From the NCBI GenBank assembly GCA_050008465.1, contig JBEKMO010000017.1, forward strand, positions 5,050-69,049: a DNA stretch of 64,000 nucleotides, written 5' to 3'. Made by a program: the position numbers and the translations under genes. The notes below the pieces were generated by a model, which did no database searches, was not told where the DNA came from, and saw only the letters and a program-made list of their open reading frames with translations. The DNA is from Fen-330 sp050008465 (GTDB lineage Bacteria; Acidobacteriota; Terriglobia; Bryobacterales; Bryobacteraceae). Shown piece by piece: positions 35,701 through 43,649 of the stretch (position 1 is the stretch's first letter; every line of letters starts with the position of its first letter).

Positions 35701-36067
35701 GGGCGCTACGGTGGCCTACCTCGTGAAGAACCCCAATGCGCGCTATATCCAGACCCCCAAGGGAGTGCTGCCCAACGCGGCTCGCAACACTGAGCACCTC
35801 ATGCCGATCGATGACCTCGACCTGTCGGTCGTGAAGCGGTTCAACATCACCGAGCACAAGAGTTTCGAGTTCGGCGCACAGTTCACGAACTTCTTGAACC
35901 ACCCGCAGTACACCGGGGGGTACCTCAACGACGTGGCTCCCATCGGCTTTACGGGCGCCAACGTGCACAACTTCCTCAACCCGACGACGACCACCTTCTA
36001 TCAGCCCGCCATGGTGTTCTCGAGCAATCCACGTACGCTGCAGGTCTCGGCGAAGTTCAAGTTCTGA
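32795..36067 (+). CDS. TonB-dependent outer-membrane receptor, Oar/SusC-like, second paralog
   Basis: The 1090-residue product has a signal peptide (VVLFLMVVLALASLALAQ). A carboxypeptidase-regulatory-like domain follows (GDLVGTIYDPTGAGIPGAT, TGQYRLGNLAVGAYKL), then a plug (NNFTIEGIDNNSKSVTG, EYGHSTGGQFNQILKSGG) and a long barrel ending in RTLQVSAKFKF. The layout is the same as in the upstream receptor but sequence identity is modest, so the pair is an old duplication or two independent family members placed behind a shared cassette. Start ATG 32795 sits just behind a purine-rich AAGGGGGG. The gene is followed by a perfect terminator. Confidence 0.93.
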   Translation: MKRSSRVVLFLMVVLALASLALAQSISGDLVGTIYDPTGAGIPGATITATNIATGITATTTSTSTGQYRLGNLAVGAYKLTVSATGFAKAEVNNVPVELNKAGTANVTLQVGETSTVVEVAGTAVTIDTTTAQVQTTFETRQLADLPIASVGSGVINLALLSAGVGSSGAVGVGTGPSVGGQRPRNNNFTIEGIDNNSKSVTGPLVYLPNDAVAEFTMLSNQFSPEYGHSTGGQFNQILKSGGNEFHGVGYEYLQNRNLNAADQLSIVDAVDPHPRYDNNRFGGNIGGPIKRNKLFFLFGYEYEPIGKSGSPGQIFAPTQAGYTALASISGVSSNNLAVLKQYLPPVATAVDPSATPNGAYPVVAGKTIEVGQMSVLSPSFTNYSTYYGSVDYNISEKDSLRGRIIVVKASFIDTAASLPVFFTMTPNNNYLATFSEFHNFSPRVTNEFRLGYNRNYNVYTVGSQTFPGLDAFPNITVDELGVNIGPDPNSPQGGVQNTYQATDNISWSKGRHSLKFGIDFHKLIAPQFFTQRARGDYEWDTLENYLTDQIPYFGERTTGNFEYYGDQTLTGLYANDDIKVRPDLTINIGLRYERTTVPYAERLQTVNSISSVPGLITFGEPKVFNKGFMPRIGFAWAPGTRGNTSIRGGFGMGYDQLFDNLGLLSMAPQFQQTVDVGGSAGGNFLANGGIKPNVSSGTLSQADARRLTGGFVPDQKPPKAIQWNLGVQHVFKENYSVEVRYLGTRGLDLPVQDRLNVQAVVTPQNALPLYLQAPSQSTLNGLTSTLAQLTAAYNAHGYYLPQYWNAGFQSNIVGFMPMGSSTYHGLALQVTRRFANGLQFVGAYTWSHNIDDSTAEVFSTYTTPRRPYDFQNLRLDRSDSALDHRQRFTFTTIYDLPFFKHHSSWFMKNLVGNWEFAPIFTYQTGTWATVQSSIDSNLNGDSAGDRTYINPAGTVNVGSGVTALTNSSGATVAYLVKNPNARYIQTPKGVLPNAARNTEHLMPIDDLDLSVVKRFNITEHKSFEFGAQFTNFLNHPQYTGGYLNDVAPIGFTGANVHNFLNPTTTTFYQPAMVFSSNPRTLQVSAKFKF

Positions 36068-36088
36068 GCGGATCGGACTAGAGATCCT

Positions 36089-36115
36089 AGGGGAGCCTTC
36101 GGGCTCCCCTTTTTC
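36089..36115 (+). terminator. Intrinsic terminator of the second receptor gene
   Basis: Perfect 9-bp stem AGGGGAGCC / GGCTCCCCT with a TTCG tetraloop, followed directly by TTTTC. It lies 21 bp after the receptor stop. Confidence 0.95.
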
Positions 36116-36174
36116 GTTTCTGGTGCGTTCCATCCAGCCACCCGGTTCAGTTTCCAAACCGACCGGGGCAGCCC

Positions 36175-36852
36175 CTATCTTATTTTGCGGCTCGAGTACT
36201 TGTTCAGCAGCGAGATGAACTCGGCGGCCGCGGCGGGCGGCTTGACGTCGCCCTGGATGATCTGCTTGTTGAGCAGGGGCTTGCCGTACAGGTTCTGGTT
36301 GGTGTCCAGATCCTGGCGCAAGGTGGCCCCGGAGAGCGATAAGCCCGCGAAGACTCCGCGCGAGCGCGACCAGGTCAGGATCTCGGCGCTCATGTAGGCA
36401 TCGGTCTCGGCGGTGGCGCTACGGCCCACCGGGCCGGCGGCCACCGAAGCGTCTCCGCCGAGGGTGAACTTGCTCGATAGCAGCCGGTCGGCGCCGCGCT
36501 TGTTCATCACCAGCATGAGCACGTCGGTCTCCGAGCCGCCGATCTGAAAGCCGACGCTGCCGCCCTCGACGCGCACGCCGCCCGGAGCACTCCAACCCGC
36601 ACCGGCCTTGCGGCACGTGAAGAAGCCGCGACCGTACTTGGCGCCGACGATAAACGCGCCTTTCTTCACGCCGGGCACCACCACCACGCACTCCGCCTTG
36701 TCCAACAGCGGCTGCGGTACGGCATTATCGGGCGCCTGCATGATCTCCTGCAACACTTCGGCAGTCCGGCTCAATCGTTCGACGTCGCCTTTTTCGTCGG
36801 CGTAGACCAAGGCAACGCTCGCCGCTAGAACCAGGGGAATCGTTCGCATCAT
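36175..36852 (-). CDS. Secreted SYLF (Ysc84-type) lipid-binding protein
   Basis: The 225-residue protein has a signal peptide (IPLVLAASVALVYA) and a SYLF domain: IPQ-like AVPQPLLDKAECVVVVPGVKKGAFIVGAKYG region, then GGVRVEGGSVGFQIGGSETDVLMLVMN and TWSRSRGVFAGLSLSGATL. SYLF domains bind phosphoinositides in eukaryotes; bacterial secreted forms have no settled role. A GGAGG lies 5 nt before ATG 36852. It converges on the second receptor and is divergent from the topoisomerase-helicase gene. Confidence 0.9.
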   Translation of the reverse strand: MMRTIPLVLAASVALVYADEKGDVERLSRTAEVLQEIMQAPDNAVPQPLLDKAECVVVVPGVKKGAFIVGAKYGRGFFTCRKAGAGWSAPGGVRVEGGSVGFQIGGSETDVLMLVMNKRGADRLLSSKFTLGGDASVAAGPVGRSATAETDAYMSAEILTWSRSRGVFAGLSLSGATLRQDLDTNQNLYGKPLLNKQIIQGDVKPPAAAAEFISLLNKYSSRKIR

Positions 36853-36875
36853 AGTCGCCTCCTATCACTCCAGGT

Positions 36876-36905
36876 TTACCACAGGCACAGGTGGCTCGGT
36901 ACAAT
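36876..36905 (+). promoter_or_regulatory. Candidate promoter giving a leaderless topoisomerase-RecQ message
   Basis: TTACCA (36876-36881), 18-bp spacer, TACAAT (36900-36905), then 7 nt to ATG 36913. The upstream in-frame ATG at 36904 overlaps the -10 box and would not be on the transcript. Confidence 0.5.
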
Positions 36906-36912
36906 GCGAGCG

Positions 36913-39900
36913 ATGGCAGCCCAACGCGCCGCGGAGTCCGAAGCAGTCGCCGTGCTGGCTGAGAAGCCGTCGGTAGCGCGCGATGTGGCGCGCGTGCTGG
37001 GCGCTGGCCAACAGGGGAAGGGCTATCTGCACGGCAACGGGTATATCGTCACATGGGCCGTTGGCCACCTGGTCAGCCTGGCGCAGCCGCACGAGATCCA
37101 GCCCGAGTGGCGGCAGTGGCGCCGCGACCTGCTGCCCATGCTCCCCCGAGAATGGCCGCTGGTGGTCTACGAGCAGACGCAGGATCAGTTCGAGGTGGTG
37201 AAGAAGATCCTGAACTCACCGCGCGTGAGCCGGGTGGTCTGCGCTACCGACGCGGGGCGCGAGGGCGAGCTGATCTTCCGCTACATCTACGAAGCGGCCG
37301 GATGCGAGAAGCCGTTCAGCCGCCTGTGGATCTCGTCGCTCACGCCGGAGGCCATCCGGAAGGGTTTCCAGAACCTGCGCGAAGGCCGCGAGTACGACGC
37401 GCTGGCGGATGCGGCGCGGGGCCGCAGCCGGGCGGACTGGCTGGTGGGGATGAACCTCTCCCGCGCCTACACGCTGGCGCTGGGGGACGAATTGTCGGTG
37501 GGCCGGGTGCAGACGCCGACGCTGGCGATGGTGGTGGAGCGCGAGCTGGCCATCCGCGCCTTCGTTCCCGAAGACTATCTGGAAGTGATCGCCACGTTCT
37601 CTCCACGTCCCGGCGCGACCTACGACGGGACCTGGTTTGTCGAAGCGGGCGCGGCCCGGCAAACCCGGCTGCCCGCGGACGGAGAAGAGGCGGCCAGGAT
37701 CGTCGAGCGGGCGCGGAGCGGCGAGGCGCGCATCGAATCCCTCGAATCCCAGACCGAGCGCATGGCGCCGCCGCTGCTCTACGATCTGACCGAGCTCCAG
37801 CGCCACGCCAACCGGCTGTTCGGCTTCAGCGCGCAGAAGACGCTGGATCTGGCGCAATCGCTTTACGAGCGTCACAAGCTGCTGAGCTACCCGCGCACCG
37901 ACAGCCGCCATCTATCGAAGGACATCGCCGCGACACTGGCCGCGGTGGTCCGCTCGATCGCGGCGCCCTACAAGGACCTGCTGGCGCCCGGGACCGGCGA
38001 GCGGCCGCTCTCCCGCCGCTTCGTCGACGACTCGAAGGTCACCGACCATCACGCCATCATTCCGACTGCCACACCGCCCGAGCGCGCCTCGCTTTCGCCC
38101 GAAGAGCGCAAAATCCACGACCTGGTGTGCCGCCGGCTGCTGGCCGCCTGGCACCCGGACTACGTCTGGAGCGTCACCACAGTAATCACCGCAATCGCCA
38201 ACCCCGGCGCGCTCGACCGCTACCACACCAGCGGCACAGCGGTTCAGCAGGAGGGCTGGAAGGTCCTGGACCTGAAGCGAGCGCCGCGCGCCGGCGAAGA
38301 GCCCGCCGAACCGGCGTTGCCGGCCGGTCTTGAAGTCGGGCCGCCGCAAACCGTCGTCGAGGTCAAGCCGGTCAGCAAGCGGACGCGCCCTCCCAAGCGG
38401 TTCACGGAGGGGACACTGCTGACGGCCATGGAGACGGCGGGTAGGACGCTCGACGAGAAGGAACTCTCCGACGCCATGAAGGAGACGGGGCTGGGCACTC
38501 CGGCCACGCGGGCGGCGATTATCGAGGTGCTGCTCAAGCGCGGCTACATCCTCCGGCAAGGCAAGAGCCTGGAGGCGACCGCGAAGGGCATCCATCTCAT
38601 CGAGGTGGTCCATCCGGAAGTGAAGAGCCCGGCGATGACCGGCCAGTGGGAAGCCTACCTCGGCCGCATCCGGCGCGGGACGGCTCAATTGCAGCCGTTC
38701 CTGGAGGGCATCGAAGAGTACGTGCGGGAAGTGGTGGGCAAAGTGGGGCGGGCGCCCTCGCCCGCGGCGGAGCCCCCTGGCTCCGCCCTGGTCGAACCAG
38801 GGGGTTCGACGCGGGTCGGGGGACCCGCCCCACCTTACGCCGACCTGCTGCACACGCGGTTCGGGTTTCCCTCATTCCTCCCGAACCAGGAGGAAGTCTG
38901 CCGGGCGGCCATCGAGGGGCGGGACGTGCTGCTGGTGATGCCGACGGGCTCTGGGAAGTCGCTATGCTATCAGCTTCCCGGCATCGTGCGCGGCGGGACG
39001 ACGTTGGTGGTCAGCCCGCTCATCGCGCTGATGGAGGACCAGGTCGCGAAACTCAACCAGCGCGGGTTCCGCGCCGAGCGGATCCACTCCGGGCGCGACC
39101 GGGCCGCCTCCCGCCAGGCCGCCATCGACTACCTGAAAGGCAACCTGGATTTCCTGTTCATCGCTCCCGAGCGGTTGCGCGTGCCGGGTTTCCCGGAGAT
39201 GCTCGGCAAGCGCAGGCCGTCGCTGGTGGCCATCGACGAGGCGCACTGCATTTCCGAGTGGGGACACGATTTCCGCCCGGACTACCGCATGCTGGGCCAG
39301 TACCTGCCGCTGCTCCGCCCGGCCCCGGTGGTGGCGCTGACGGCCACGGCCACGCCGGTGGTGCAAGACGACATTATCGAGCAGCTCGGGCTGGGCGGGG
39401 CGGTGCGCGCCATCCACGGTTTTCGCCGCGCCAACATCGCCGTCGAGGTGGTCGAGGCGCCTCCGTCGGCTCGGGCTGCCCTAGCGCGTGAACTGCTGCT
39501 CGATCCGGCGCGGCGGCCCGCGATCGTTTATGCGCCCACGCGGAAGGAGGCGGGCTCGCTGGCCCGCGATCTCAACCACGACTTTCCCGCGGCCGCGTAC
39601 CACGCGGGTCTGGAGCCGGGCGTCCGCGACGAGGTGCAGACGCGTTTCCTCGGGGGCCGGCTCGAAGTGATCGTCGCCACCATCGCCTTCGGCATGGGGA
39701 TCGACAAACCCGACATCCGCACCGTGATCCACACGGCGCTGCCGGCCAGCGTGGAAGGCTACTACCAGGAGATCGGGCGCGCGGGCCGCGACGGGGCGCC
39801 CTCGCGCGCCATCCTGATGCACTCCTACGCGGACCGGCACAAGCACGACTACTTCTTCGAGCGCGACTACCCCGACGTCAAGGTTCTCGAAGGCATCTAC

Positions 39901-40857
39901 GCCCGGCTCTCCGAGCAGCCGGCCGGGCGGGAGGAACTGGAACGCAGCGTCCGGCTGGACGCCGACCTGTTCGAGAAGGCGCTCGAGAAGCTGTGGATTC
40001 ACGGCGGGGCGGTGGTGGACTTCGCCGAAAACGTCAGGCGGGGCGGCGCCGCGTGGCGCGAATCCTACATCGCGCAGGGCGAGCGCAAGCTGGCCCACCT
40101 GGAGCAGATGCTGCGCTACGCCGGCTCGCACCAGTGCCGGATGGCGGCTTTGGTGCGGCATTTCGGCGATCGCGCCGGCGGACAGGTGCGTTGCGGCATC
40201 TGCGATTTCTGCGCCCCGGGCGAATGCCTCGCGCAGACCTTCCGGCCGCCTACCGAGAGGGAGCGCTCGGCGATCGAGCGGGTGGCTTCCGAGTTGAAGC
40301 GCAGGGGCGAGAAGGCGACGGGCCGCCTCCACAGCGACCTGTTCGCGGACCGTTTGATCGACCGCGACACGTTCGAACAGCTCCTTGGCGGGATGGCGCG
40401 TGCGGGCCTGGTGGAACTCACCGAGACGTGGTTCGAAAAGGACGGGAAGCGCGTTCCGTACACCAAGGTCCGGCTGACCGCGGAGGGACGCGCGATCGAG
40501 GATCTCCCGGAGATCTCGGTCCAGCAGACGATCGAGCGGGTTGCGAAGAGGCGGAAGAAGAAGGCGCGACTCCCTGCCGAGCCGCGACCGCCAGCCAGCC
40601 GTTCCGAGCGGCCGCCGCGCGCCCCGGACCAAGGTCTCAGCGAGGCGCTGCGCGCCTGGCGGCTGGCGGAGGCCAAAAGACGCGGGGTTCCGGCCTTCCG
40701 TATCCTGACCGACCGGGCGCTTCAGGCCATCGCCGCCGAACGCCCGGAAAGCGCCGCGGAATTGCTGGCGGTTCCCGGGGTCGGCATCAAGATCGTCGAG
40801 AAATACGGCGCCCGCATTTTCGACATCCTGGCGCGGTTCCCCGAACCGCGATCGTAG
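36913..40857 (+). CDS. DNA topoisomerase III-RecQ helicase fusion
   Basis: One 1314-residue protein joins two enzymes. Residues about 11-600 are a type IA topoisomerase III: Toprim with AVLAEKPSVARDVARVLG and ATDAGREGELIFR, then YSYPRTDS-type LLSYPRTDSRHL with the catalytic Tyr near 326, and EGTLLTAMETAGR. From about 640 a RecQ helicase follows: Walker A MPTGSGKSLCYQ near 677, DEAH box AIDEAHCISEWGHDFRPDY near 774, IAFGMGIDKPDIR, a zinc motif CGICDFCAPGEC, a winged-helix region and a C-terminal HRDC domain. It is a single-chain equivalent of the RecQ/Top3 pair that dissolves double Holliday junctions. The linker is encoded by a multi-hairpin repeat. Confidence 0.93.
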   Translation: MAAQRAAESEAVAVLAEKPSVARDVARVLGAGQQGKGYLHGNGYIVTWAVGHLVSLAQPHEIQPEWRQWRRDLLPMLPREWPLVVYEQTQDQFEVVKKILNSPRVSRVVCATDAGREGELIFRYIYEAAGCEKPFSRLWISSLTPEAIRKGFQNLREGREYDALADAARGRSRADWLVGMNLSRAYTLALGDELSVGRVQTPTLAMVVERELAIRAFVPEDYLEVIATFSPRPGATYDGTWFVEAGAARQTRLPADGEEAARIVERARSGEARIESLESQTERMAPPLLYDLTELQRHANRLFGFSAQKTLDLAQSLYERHKLLSYPRTDSRHLSKDIAATLAAVVRSIAAPYKDLLAPGTGERPLSRRFVDDSKVTDHHAIIPTATPPERASLSPEERKIHDLVCRRLLAAWHPDYVWSVTTVITAIANPGALDRYHTSGTAVQQEGWKVLDLKRAPRAGEEPAEPALPAGLEVGPPQTVVEVKPVSKRTRPPKRFTEGTLLTAMETAGRTLDEKELSDAMKETGLGTPATRAAIIEVLLKRGYILRQGKSLEATAKGIHLIEVVHPEVKSPAMTGQWEAYLGRIRRGTAQLQPFLEGIEEYVREVVGKVGRAPSPAAEPPGSALVEPGGSTRVGGPAPPYADLLHTRFGFPSFLPNQEEVCRAAIEGRDVLLVMPTGSGKSLCYQLPGIVRGGTTLVVSPLIALMEDQVAKLNQRGFRAERIHSGRDRAASRQAAIDYLKGNLDFLFIAPERLRVPGFPEMLGKRRPSLVAIDEAHCISEWGHDFRPDYRMLGQYLPLLRPAPVVALTATATPVVQDDIIEQLGLGGAVRAIHGFRRANIAVEVVEAPPSARAALARELLLDPARRPAIVYAPTRKEAGSLARDLNHDFPAAAYHAGLEPGVRDEVQTRFLGGRLEVIVATIAFGMGIDKPDIRTVIHTALPASVEGYYQEIGRAGRDGAPSRAILMHSYADRHKHDYFFERDYPDVKVLEGIYARLSEQPAGREELERSVRLDADLFEKALEKLWIHGGAVVDFAENVRRGGAAWRESYIAQGERKLAHLEQMLRYAGSHQCRMAALVRHFGDRAGGQVRCGICDFCAPGECLAQTFRPPTERERSAIERVASELKRRGEKATGRLHSDLFADRLIDRDTFEQLLGGMARAGLVELTETWFEKDGKRVPYTKVRLTAEGRAIEDLPEISVQQTIERVAKRRKKKARLPAEPRPPASRSERPPRAPDQGLSEALRAWRLAEAKRRGVPAFRILTDRALQAIAAERPESAAELLAVPGVGIKIVEKYGARIFDILARFPEPRS
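38743..38833. repeat. Four-hairpin palindromic repeat inside the topoisomerase-RecQ coding sequence
   Basis: It has terminal inverted repeats GTGGGGCGGG (38743-38752) and CCCGCCCCAC (38824-38833). Inside are four consecutive perfect stems with 4-nt loops: CGGGCG/CGCCCG (38749-38764), GGCGGAGCC/GGCTCCGCC (38766-38787), GTCGAACC/GGTTCGAC (38791-38810) and GCGGGTC/GACCCGC (38811-38828). It encodes the Pro/Gly/Ala-rich linker between the two enzymes. Confidence 0.88.
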
Positions 40858-40865
40858 GGCAGCGA

Positions 40866-41282
40866 TCAGCGCCGTTCCGAGCGTGCGTCGCCGCGCTTGA
40901 GCTGCGCCCGGCGGCGGCCCTGGGCCAGGTTGCCCGCGGCCTTCTCGCGCGCGGCTTCGCTCACCTCGATGCGGTTTACCACTTGCTTTGCGCCCATCGC
41001 CTTCGCCAGGCGCGTGGCCGTGCCTTTGTGCTGGATTACATCGGTGTGGCCTTCGAGGGTCGCGACACCGCCTTGCACGCGCACCGCGAACTTGTCGGAG
41101 GCGATCCCGGAATCGGCGAGGCGTGCGCGGATGGCGGCTTCCAGTTGCCGGTCCTCGGATGCCCCCATGGCGCCCGCGGCGGGCCGCGGCGCAGTCTTCT
41201 TCGGCGTCACCGTCTGGGCCAGCGCGGCCAGAACGGAGCAGAACGCGACAACGAAAAGGGCTCGCATCAGGATTGGTCTCAT
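40866..41282 (-). CDS. Secreted single-BON-domain protein (OsmY-like)
   Basis: The 138-residue protein begins with a signal peptide (LFVVAFCSVLAALAQ). It carries one BON domain at about residues 40-110 (LEAAIRARLADSGIASDK, VQGGVATLEGHTDVIQHKG, AKQVVNRIEVSE). BON domains bind phospholipid and occur in OsmY and other periplasmic stress proteins. The C-terminus is an Arg/Lys-rich tail. Start at ATG 41282 is chosen because GGAG lies 6 nt upstream; the ATG 12 bases earlier lacks one. It is convergent with the topoisomerase fusion, 8 bp apart. Confidence 0.88.
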   Translation of the reverse strand: MRPILMRALFVVAFCSVLAALAQTVTPKKTAPRPAAGAMGASEDRQLEAAIRARLADSGIASDKFAVRVQGGVATLEGHTDVIQHKGTATRLAKAMGAKQVVNRIEVSEAAREKAAGNLAQGRRRAQLKRGDARSERR

Positions 41283-41316
41283 GCCCGACTCCATGTATAT
41301 AAGTGCGTTGGCACGG

Positions 41317-41322
41317 TATAAT
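41317..41322 (+). promoter_or_regulatory. Candidate -10 box, leaderless oxidoreductase gene
   Basis: Perfect TATAAT ending 7 nt before the ATG at 41330. No clear -35 is present and there is no Shine-Dalgarno sequence. Confidence 0.5.
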
Positions 41323-41329
41323 TCGCTCT

Positions 41330-42526
41330 ATGTTGGGAAAAATCGTTCGTCGGGACTTCCTGCGCGGCGCCGCCGCTGTTTCCGCCCTTTCGTACTCACG
41401 CGTGCGGGGCGCGAACGACAAGATCGTGCTGGGCGTGATCGGATGTGGCGACCGCGGGCGGTTCGACATGGAGAACTTCCAGGAGCACCCCCAGGTGAGC
41501 GTGGCCGCGCTCTGCGACGTTTACGGAGAGCGGATCGACCTGGCACGGGAAGGGGCGGCTGACGCCAAGACCTTCACCGATCACCGCAAGCTGCTGGAGA
41601 TGAAGGATCTGAACGCCGTCATCATCGCCACGCCGGATCATTGGCACGCCCACTGCGCCATCGACGCGCTGAACGCCGGCAAGGACGTTTTCATCGAAAA
41701 GCCGCTCACTCTGAAGATCGAGGAGGGACCGGAAATCGTGAGGGCGGCGCGGGTGAACGGGCGCGTCTGCCAGGTCGGCATGCAGCAGCGCTCGGGCCGG
41801 CACTATCTTCAAGCCAAGAAGGAGTACATCGAGACCGGGAGGCTGGGGAAGATCACGCTGGTGCGCACCTGGTGGCACGGCAACGGCTACCACTTGCGGC
41901 GCGCTCCGGCGTCCCTCCAGAGCAAGCCGGCGAACCTGGACTGGGCGCGTTTCCTGGGCCCCGTGAGGTGGCGGGATTACGATCCGCAGCAGTTCTTCAA
42001 CTGGCGGGCCTACCTCGAATTCGGCGGAGGCCAGGTCACCGACCTGTTCACGCACTGGATCGACGTGGTCCACATGTTCCTGGGTCAGGAAGTCCCCAAG
42101 TCGGCGGTGGCGGCCGGCGGGGTGTACAAGTACAAGGACGGCCGGACAGCTCCGGACACCATCAACGTCTTGCTCGAATACCCCTCCGAGTTCACGGCCA
42201 CGTTCGAGGCCACGCTGGCGCCGGGGATCAAGGGAGAGGGAATCGAGTTTTGCGGCACCAAGGGCCGCCTGCTGATCGACCGGCAGCATTTCGAGTTCAC
42301 CGCGGCGGGCAGCTACGAGAAGCCGGTGGTGGTGAAAGCCGAAGGCAGCATGGATGGCGACCACGTCGAGAACTTCCTGGAGTGTATGAAGACGCGGAAG
42401 CTGCCGAACGGCGACGTGCTCGTCGGTCACCGCTCCGCCCAAGCCTCGCACCTGGGCAACCTGGCCTACGTCCAGAAGCGCCGAATCGACTTCGACCCGG
42501 TGAGGGAAGAGATCCTGCCGTTCTGA
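41330..42526 (+). CDS. Tat-exported Gfo/Idh/MocA-family oxidoreductase
   Basis: The 398-residue protein opens with a twin-arginine signal (VRRDFLRGAAAVSALSYS). The Rossmann domain follows with VLGVIGCGDRGRF and the catalytic-lysine segment FIEKPLTLK, then the C-terminal beta-sheet domain (FGGGQVTDLFTHWIDVVHMF, FTATFEATL, IEFCGTKGRLLIDR). Members oxidise or rearrange sugars with tightly bound NAD(P); Tat-exported members are common in acidobacteria and Bacteroidetes and include glycosidase-like and C-glycoside cleaving enzymes. Substrate not inferable. A TATAAT box just upstream implies a leaderless message, so ATG 41330 is preferred over codons upstream. Confidence 0.92.
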   Translation: MLGKIVRRDFLRGAAAVSALSYSRVRGANDKIVLGVIGCGDRGRFDMENFQEHPQVSVAALCDVYGERIDLAREGAADAKTFTDHRKLLEMKDLNAVIIATPDHWHAHCAIDALNAGKDVFIEKPLTLKIEEGPEIVRAARVNGRVCQVGMQQRSGRHYLQAKKEYIETGRLGKITLVRTWWHGNGYHLRRAPASLQSKPANLDWARFLGPVRWRDYDPQQFFNWRAYLEFGGGQVTDLFTHWIDVVHMFLGQEVPKSAVAAGGVYKYKDGRTAPDTINVLLEYPSEFTATFEATLAPGIKGEGIEFCGTKGRLLIDRQHFEFTAAGSYEKPVVVKAEGSMDGDHVENFLECMKTRKLPNGDVLVGHRSAQASHLGNLAYVQKRRIDFDPVREEILPF

Positions 42527-42568
42527 GAGCGCTTGCGGCCCGATCCCGAGGATCAACTCTTAATATCC

Positions 42569-42586
42569 CTGTAACAAAACCGTCAC
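42569..42586 (+). promoter_or_regulatory. Pho-box-like site upstream of the phosphate transporter gene
   Basis: CTGTAACAAAACCGTCAC is two direct 7-mers (CTGTAAC and CCGTCAC) separated by AAAA. It fits the PhoB box consensus of two CTGTCAt-type repeats 11 bp apart at most positions. It lies 51 bp upstream of the transporter start, and an AACAAT (42595-42600) could be the -10. Confidence 0.55.
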
Positions 42587-42637
42587 GAACGGACAACAAT
42601 CGGGCGTTAGGTTGAAACTTCGGAGCCCCCCGATCCC

Positions 42638-43645
42638 TTGTCCTCGGAACTGATCCTGGTAGTCGTCATCATCGCGGTCGCGCTGACCTTCGACTTCATC
42701 AACGGCTTTCACGACGCGGCGAACTCGATCGCCACCGTTGTGGCGACCCGCGTTCTAACGCCGCTCCAGGCGGTGATTTGGGCCGCCTTCTGGAATTTCG
42801 TTTCGGCATTCAGCTTCGGCACCGGCGTCGCCAAAATGGTGGGGTCCGGGATGGTGGATCTGGGCGCGGTCACTCCGTACGTGATCCTGTGCGGGCTGGC
42901 CGGGGCGATTGCCTGGGACTTGATTACGTGGTGGCTCGGCCTGCCGACCAGTTCCTCGCACGCGCTATTCGGGGGTTACGCCGGGGCCGCCATCGCGCAC
43001 ACCTCCAGCCTCCACGTCCTGGTCTGGAGCGGCTGGATCAAGACCATTGTTTTCATGGTGGTGGCTCCGTTCTTGGGCTTTCTCGCCGCCTTCGCCTTCA
43101 TGATCGCCGTCCATTGGATCTTCCAGAGCACTACGCCCAAGAAGATGGACGTTTACTTCCGCAAGCTACAGCTTCTCTCGGCGGCGGCCTTCAGCTACGC
43201 GCACGGAACCAACGACGCGCAGAAGACCATGGGGATCATCACGGGCGTGTTGGTCTCGGCCAAGTACCTGCCGGCCTTTCACGTGCCGGTGTGGGTGATT
43301 CTGTCCGCGCATGCCGCCATCGGGCTGGGAACCCTGAGCGGTGGATGGCGGATCGTGCACACGATGGGCTCGCGGATCACCCGCCTCAAGCCGCGCGGTG
43401 GCTTCTGCGCCGAGACGGCCGCCGCAACCTCGATCCTGCTGGCCACCGCGGTCGGGGTCGGCGTATCGACCACGCACGTGATCACCGGCGCGATCGCCGG
43501 CGTGGGCTCGGTTCAGCGCTTGAAGGCGGTGCGCTGGGGCGTGGCCACGAATATCGTCTGGGGATGGACCCTGACGATCCCCTGCGCCGCCGCGGTCGCC
43601 TGGTCGCTGTACACGCTGTTGCGAGCTTTGGGCCTGGATGCGTAG
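42638..43645 (+). CDS. pit: Inorganic phosphate transporter, PiT family
   Basis: The 335-residue inner-membrane protein carries the two PiT signature repeats, FDFINGFHDAANSIATVV near the N-terminus and SYAHGTNDAQKTMGIIT in the middle, each with the GFHDxAN/GxNDxQK-type Asp and Asn residues for phosphate and cation binding. About ten hydrophobic helices are visible. It starts at TTG 42638; no in-frame ATG is available nearby, and GGAG lies 12 nt upstream, rather far. The Pho-box-like site upstream suggests induction by phosphate starvation, unusual for PiT but known in some bacteria. A heptamer-repeat element begins right after the stop. Confidence 0.93.
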   Translation: MSSELILVVVIIAVALTFDFINGFHDAANSIATVVATRVLTPLQAVIWAAFWNFVSAFSFGTGVAKMVGSGMVDLGAVTPYVILCGLAGAIAWDLITWWLGLPTSSSHALFGGYAGAAIAHTSSLHVLVWSGWIKTIVFMVVAPFLGFLAAFAFMIAVHWIFQSTTPKKMDVYFRKLQLLSAAAFSYAHGTNDAQKTMGIITGVLVSAKYLPAFHVPVWVILSAHAAIGLGTLSGGWRIVHTMGSRITRLKPRGGFCAETAAATSILLATAVGVGVSTTHVITGAIAGVGSVQRLKAVRWGVATNIVWGWTLTIPCAAAVAWSLYTLLRALGLDA

Positions 43646-43649
43646 TAGA

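Noticed and set aside
33947..36157. 736-codon minus-strand frame opposite the second receptor
   Set aside because: Its sequence is a shadow of the plus-strand receptor, rich in Val/Arg/Gly/His without recognisable motifs. The frames at 28314-29747 and 29787-31592 opposite the first receptor are rejected for the same reason.
36904..36912. ATG at 36904 as start of the topoisomerase-RecQ gene
   Set aside because: It overlaps the TACAAT -10 box. The ATG at 36913 lies 7 nt after the box and fits the other leaderless starts.
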